Origin: Acidobacteria bacterium RIFCSPLOWO2_12_FULL_68_19
GTDB taxonomy: Bacteria; Acidobacteriota; Vicinamibacteria; Vicinamibacterales; UBA2999
Assembly (NCBI GenBank): GCA_001767525.1
Contig: MELF01000008.1
Location: forward strand, 68,748-132,747
Length of the DNA stretch: 64,000 bases
Direction of reading: 5' to 3'
Below the pieces are notes generated by a model, which did not search any database, was not told the DNA's origin, and was given only the letters and a program-made list of their open reading frames with translations. Shown here piece after piece: positions 62,443 through 64,000 of this stretch (position 1 is the first letter of the stretch; every line of letters starts with the position of its first letter). The position numbers and the translations under genes were made by a program.

Positions 62443-63534
62443 GATCTTCAGCAGCCGCGCCGCGTTTCCGCCGTAGATCCTGTCGCGATCGGCCGGGCGG
62501 AGGCGCAGCGCGTCGATGATCTCGCGCGGACGCTCGTAGCCCATGTCGAAGCAGTAGTCGCTTCCGAGCATCACCCGGTCCACACCGACCAGATCGATCA
62601 GGAACCGCAGCAACTCCGGCGAATGCGTGATCGTGTCGTAGTAGAAGCGCCGGAGGTACTCCATGAACGGCTTCTCGGCGACGCCCCGATTCTCCGGACG
62701 CACCTGCTGGCCGTGCTGCAGCCGGCCCGCCAGGTACGGGACCGCGCCGCCGGCGTGCGGCAGCACGAAGGTGAGCCGGGGGAAGCGGTCGAGGACGCCG
62801 CCGAACACCAGGTTCGCCGCGGCGATCGCCGTGTCGAACGGATTGCCGAGAATGTTGGCGAGATAGAACCGCTGGAGGCGGTTCGCCCCGAGCGCCGCCG
62901 CCACCTGGTCGGGGTGCAGCAGGATGGGCAGGTCCCGCGCCTGGCAGGCCTCGTAGATCGGGAAGAGCGACGCGTCCGACAGCTCCGTGCCCGCGAAGCT
63001 CGACGGCATGTAGGCGGCGCGGATCGCAGGCGACCCGGCGAGGCGGTCGAGCTCCTTGACGGCGAGGTCCGGCGCCTGCAGCGGCAGCGCCGCGCAGCCG
63101 ACGAAGCGGCCGGGATAGGCCCGGTGCGCCTCGATCATCGCGTCGTTGACGATGCGCGCCAGCGCGGCCCCGCGGTCGGGCGGCGCCCAGTAGACGAACG
63201 GGGTCGTCAGCGACAGCGCGTGCAGCGTGACGCCCTGCGCGTCCATCCGGGCGATGCGCCGCTCGAGATCCCAGTACGTCACGTCGATCGGGATGCGCCC
63301 GCCGCCGATGTTGAAGATGGGCGCCTCCGGCTTCGACAGATCGAACGAGACGCCGGGGGGCCCGCCCTCCTCGTTGATCGCGCGGATGAAGCGCTCGGGA
63401 AAGTAGTGCGCGTGGACGTCGACGGCCCTGCGGCTGCTCTGGGCGCGGGCGTGTCCGGCCGCGATCGCGCCCACGCCGGCGGCGCAGCATCCACCCAGGA
63501 ATCGACGGCGGCCGACCGGATGCGGTGTGCTCAT
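62440..63534 (-). CDS. Tat-exported amidohydrolase (ACMSD-like metal hydrolase/decarboxylase)
   Basis: This is a 364-residue exported protein with a twin-arginine signal (VGRRRFLGGCCAAGVGAIAA). The amidohydrolase barrel has VDVHAHYFPERF (HxH metal ligands), LPILLHPDQVAAA (His), TFVLPHAGGAVPYL (His) and VMLGSDYCFD (Asp). The pattern matches the aminocarboxymuconate-semialdehyde decarboxylase group, which hydrolyse or decarboxylate aromatic carboxylates. The ATG just before the signal was used. Confidence 0.87.
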   Translation of the reverse strand: MSTPHPVGRRRFLGGCCAAGVGAIAAGHARAQSSRRAVDVHAHYFPERFIRAINEEGGPPGVSFDLSKPEAPIFNIGGGRIPIDVTYWDLERRIARMDAQGVTLHALSLTTPFVYWAPPDRGAALARIVNDAMIEAHRAYPGRFVGCAALPLQAPDLAVKELDRLAGSPAIRAAYMPSSFAGTELSDASLFPIYEACQARDLPILLHPDQVAAALGANRLQRFYLANILGNPFDTAIAAANLVFGGVLDRFPRLTFVLPHAGGAVPYLAGRLQHGQQVRPENRGVAEKPFMEYLRRFYYDTITHSPELLRFLIDLVGVDRVMLGSDYCFDMGYERPREIIDALRLRPADRDRIYGGNAARLLKI

Positions 63535-63572
63535 GAGCCTTGATATCATGGCGGAACGGGCGGGAGGAAGAT

Positions 63573-64000
63573 ATGAGACGCAGCAGTCTGACGGTCGTGT
63601 GGTTCGGCATCGTGGCGGGGTGCGCCGTGTCGTCGGTGCTCCTGGGCGCCCAGCAGCCGGGGGTGGACCTCGTGCTGACGGGCGGCAAGATCATCACCGT
63701 GGACGATCGGTTCTCCATCGCACAGGGGGTGGCGGTGCGAGGCGACCGGATCGTCGCCGTCGGCACCAACCAGGAGATCAACCGGCTCGCCGGGCCGAAC
63801 ACGCGCCGGATCGATCTGCGCGGCCGGGCGGTGATGCCGGGCTTCATCGACAACCACGCCCACTACCAGGAGGAGGGCGCCTACTGGACGCTGGAGGATC
63901 GGCTCGACGGGGTCGAGACGCGGAAACAGGCGATCCAGGTCCTCCAGGCCCGAGCCAGGATGAAGGGTCCCGGCCAGTGGATCTTCACGCTGGGCGGCTG
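63573..64000 (+). CDS. Exported amidohydrolase (YtcJ-like), 5' part only
   Basis: The gene runs off the window end, so only about 142 codons are seen. They give a signal peptide (LTVVWFGIVAGCAVSSVLLG), the composite-domain start DLVLTGGKIITVDDRFSIAQ, GDRIVAVGTNQEINRLAGP and the metal motif RAVMPGFIDNHAHYQEEGAY. This resembles large amidohydrolases of the YtcJ/imidazolonepropionase type. The start follows GGGAGGAAG. It is divergent from the neighbouring amidohydrolase gene. Confidence 0.85.
   Translation, partial: MRRSSLTVVWFGIVAGCAVSSVLLGAQQPGVDLVLTGGKIITVDDRFSIAQGVAVRGDRIVAVGTNQEINRLAGPNTRRIDLRGRAVMPGFIDNHAHYQEEGAYWTLEDRLDGVETRKQAIQVLQARARMKGPGQWIFTLGG

Overview
The window is about 64 kb of GC-rich DNA with tightly packed bacterial genes. 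It looks like a chromosomal contig of an Acidobacteriota organism, probably near Vicinamibacteria. This is inferred from a VWFA-related protein of the acidobacterial type, Oar-like TonB receptors with carboxypeptidase-like N-terminal domains, several Tat- or Sec-exported metal hydrolases, and many intergenic palindromes built from short repeated words. I made no database comparison.

Layout. 1-4.6 kb: the 3' part of smc (with an in-frame stop), an M48 membrane protease running into a decayed amidohydrolase, and trmO. 4.8-9.4 kb: a co-directional run of five exported proteins (sugar isomerase-like, lipocalin-like, cupin, cyclase, serine hydrolase), then a convergent cupredoxin. 9.4-21.8 kb, minus strand: the translation/RNA operon rimP-nusA-infB-DUF503-rbfA-nrnA // truB-rpsO-pnp. 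It is split between nrnA and truB by about 2.3 kb holding a frameshifted lipoprotein gene and a MazF/PemK-type toxin-antitoxin pair. 21.9-31.2 kb, minus strand: rimO, asnS, a TIM-barrel protein, an AmgK-MurU-like cell-wall recycling pair, a CYTH protein, a DegP-type protease and an M24 peptidase. 31.3-42.1 kb: a VWFA protein, glycogen phosphorylase, an RRM protein, a polysaccharide deacetylase, a pseudouridine synthase, a dicarboxylate symporter, a metallo-beta-lactamase-fold hydrolase, tRNA-Leu and an MpaB-like oxygenase. 42.4-49.2 kb: two tandem Oar-like outer-membrane receptors. 49.2-52.7 kb: an accessory island with hipBA, a PIN/HTH pair, and integrase and XRE remnants, ending at tRNA-Lys. 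52.9-59.2 kb: four minus-strand tRNAs (Lys, Arg, Arg, His) interleaved with a MetE-like protein, an esterase, a Phd/PIN pair and a TonB receptor. 59.2-64 kb: a cupin, a TRAP-type solute-binding protein, an LVIVD propeller protein and two amidohydrolases, the last cut by the window edge.

The most unusual feature is a set of at least a dozen elements made of tandem 7-9 base words, mostly arranged as imperfect palindromes. Several fill the whole gap between two genes, and several begin at or within a few bases of a stop codon. The words differ from element to element while the architecture recurs. Two word families occur twice, in distant places. Some elements are translated: inside murU, probably inside rimO and truB, and at the junction of murU and amgK. 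Four toxin-antitoxin pairs (MazF-like, HipBA, PIN/HTH, Phd/PIN) sit in or beside the accessory segments.
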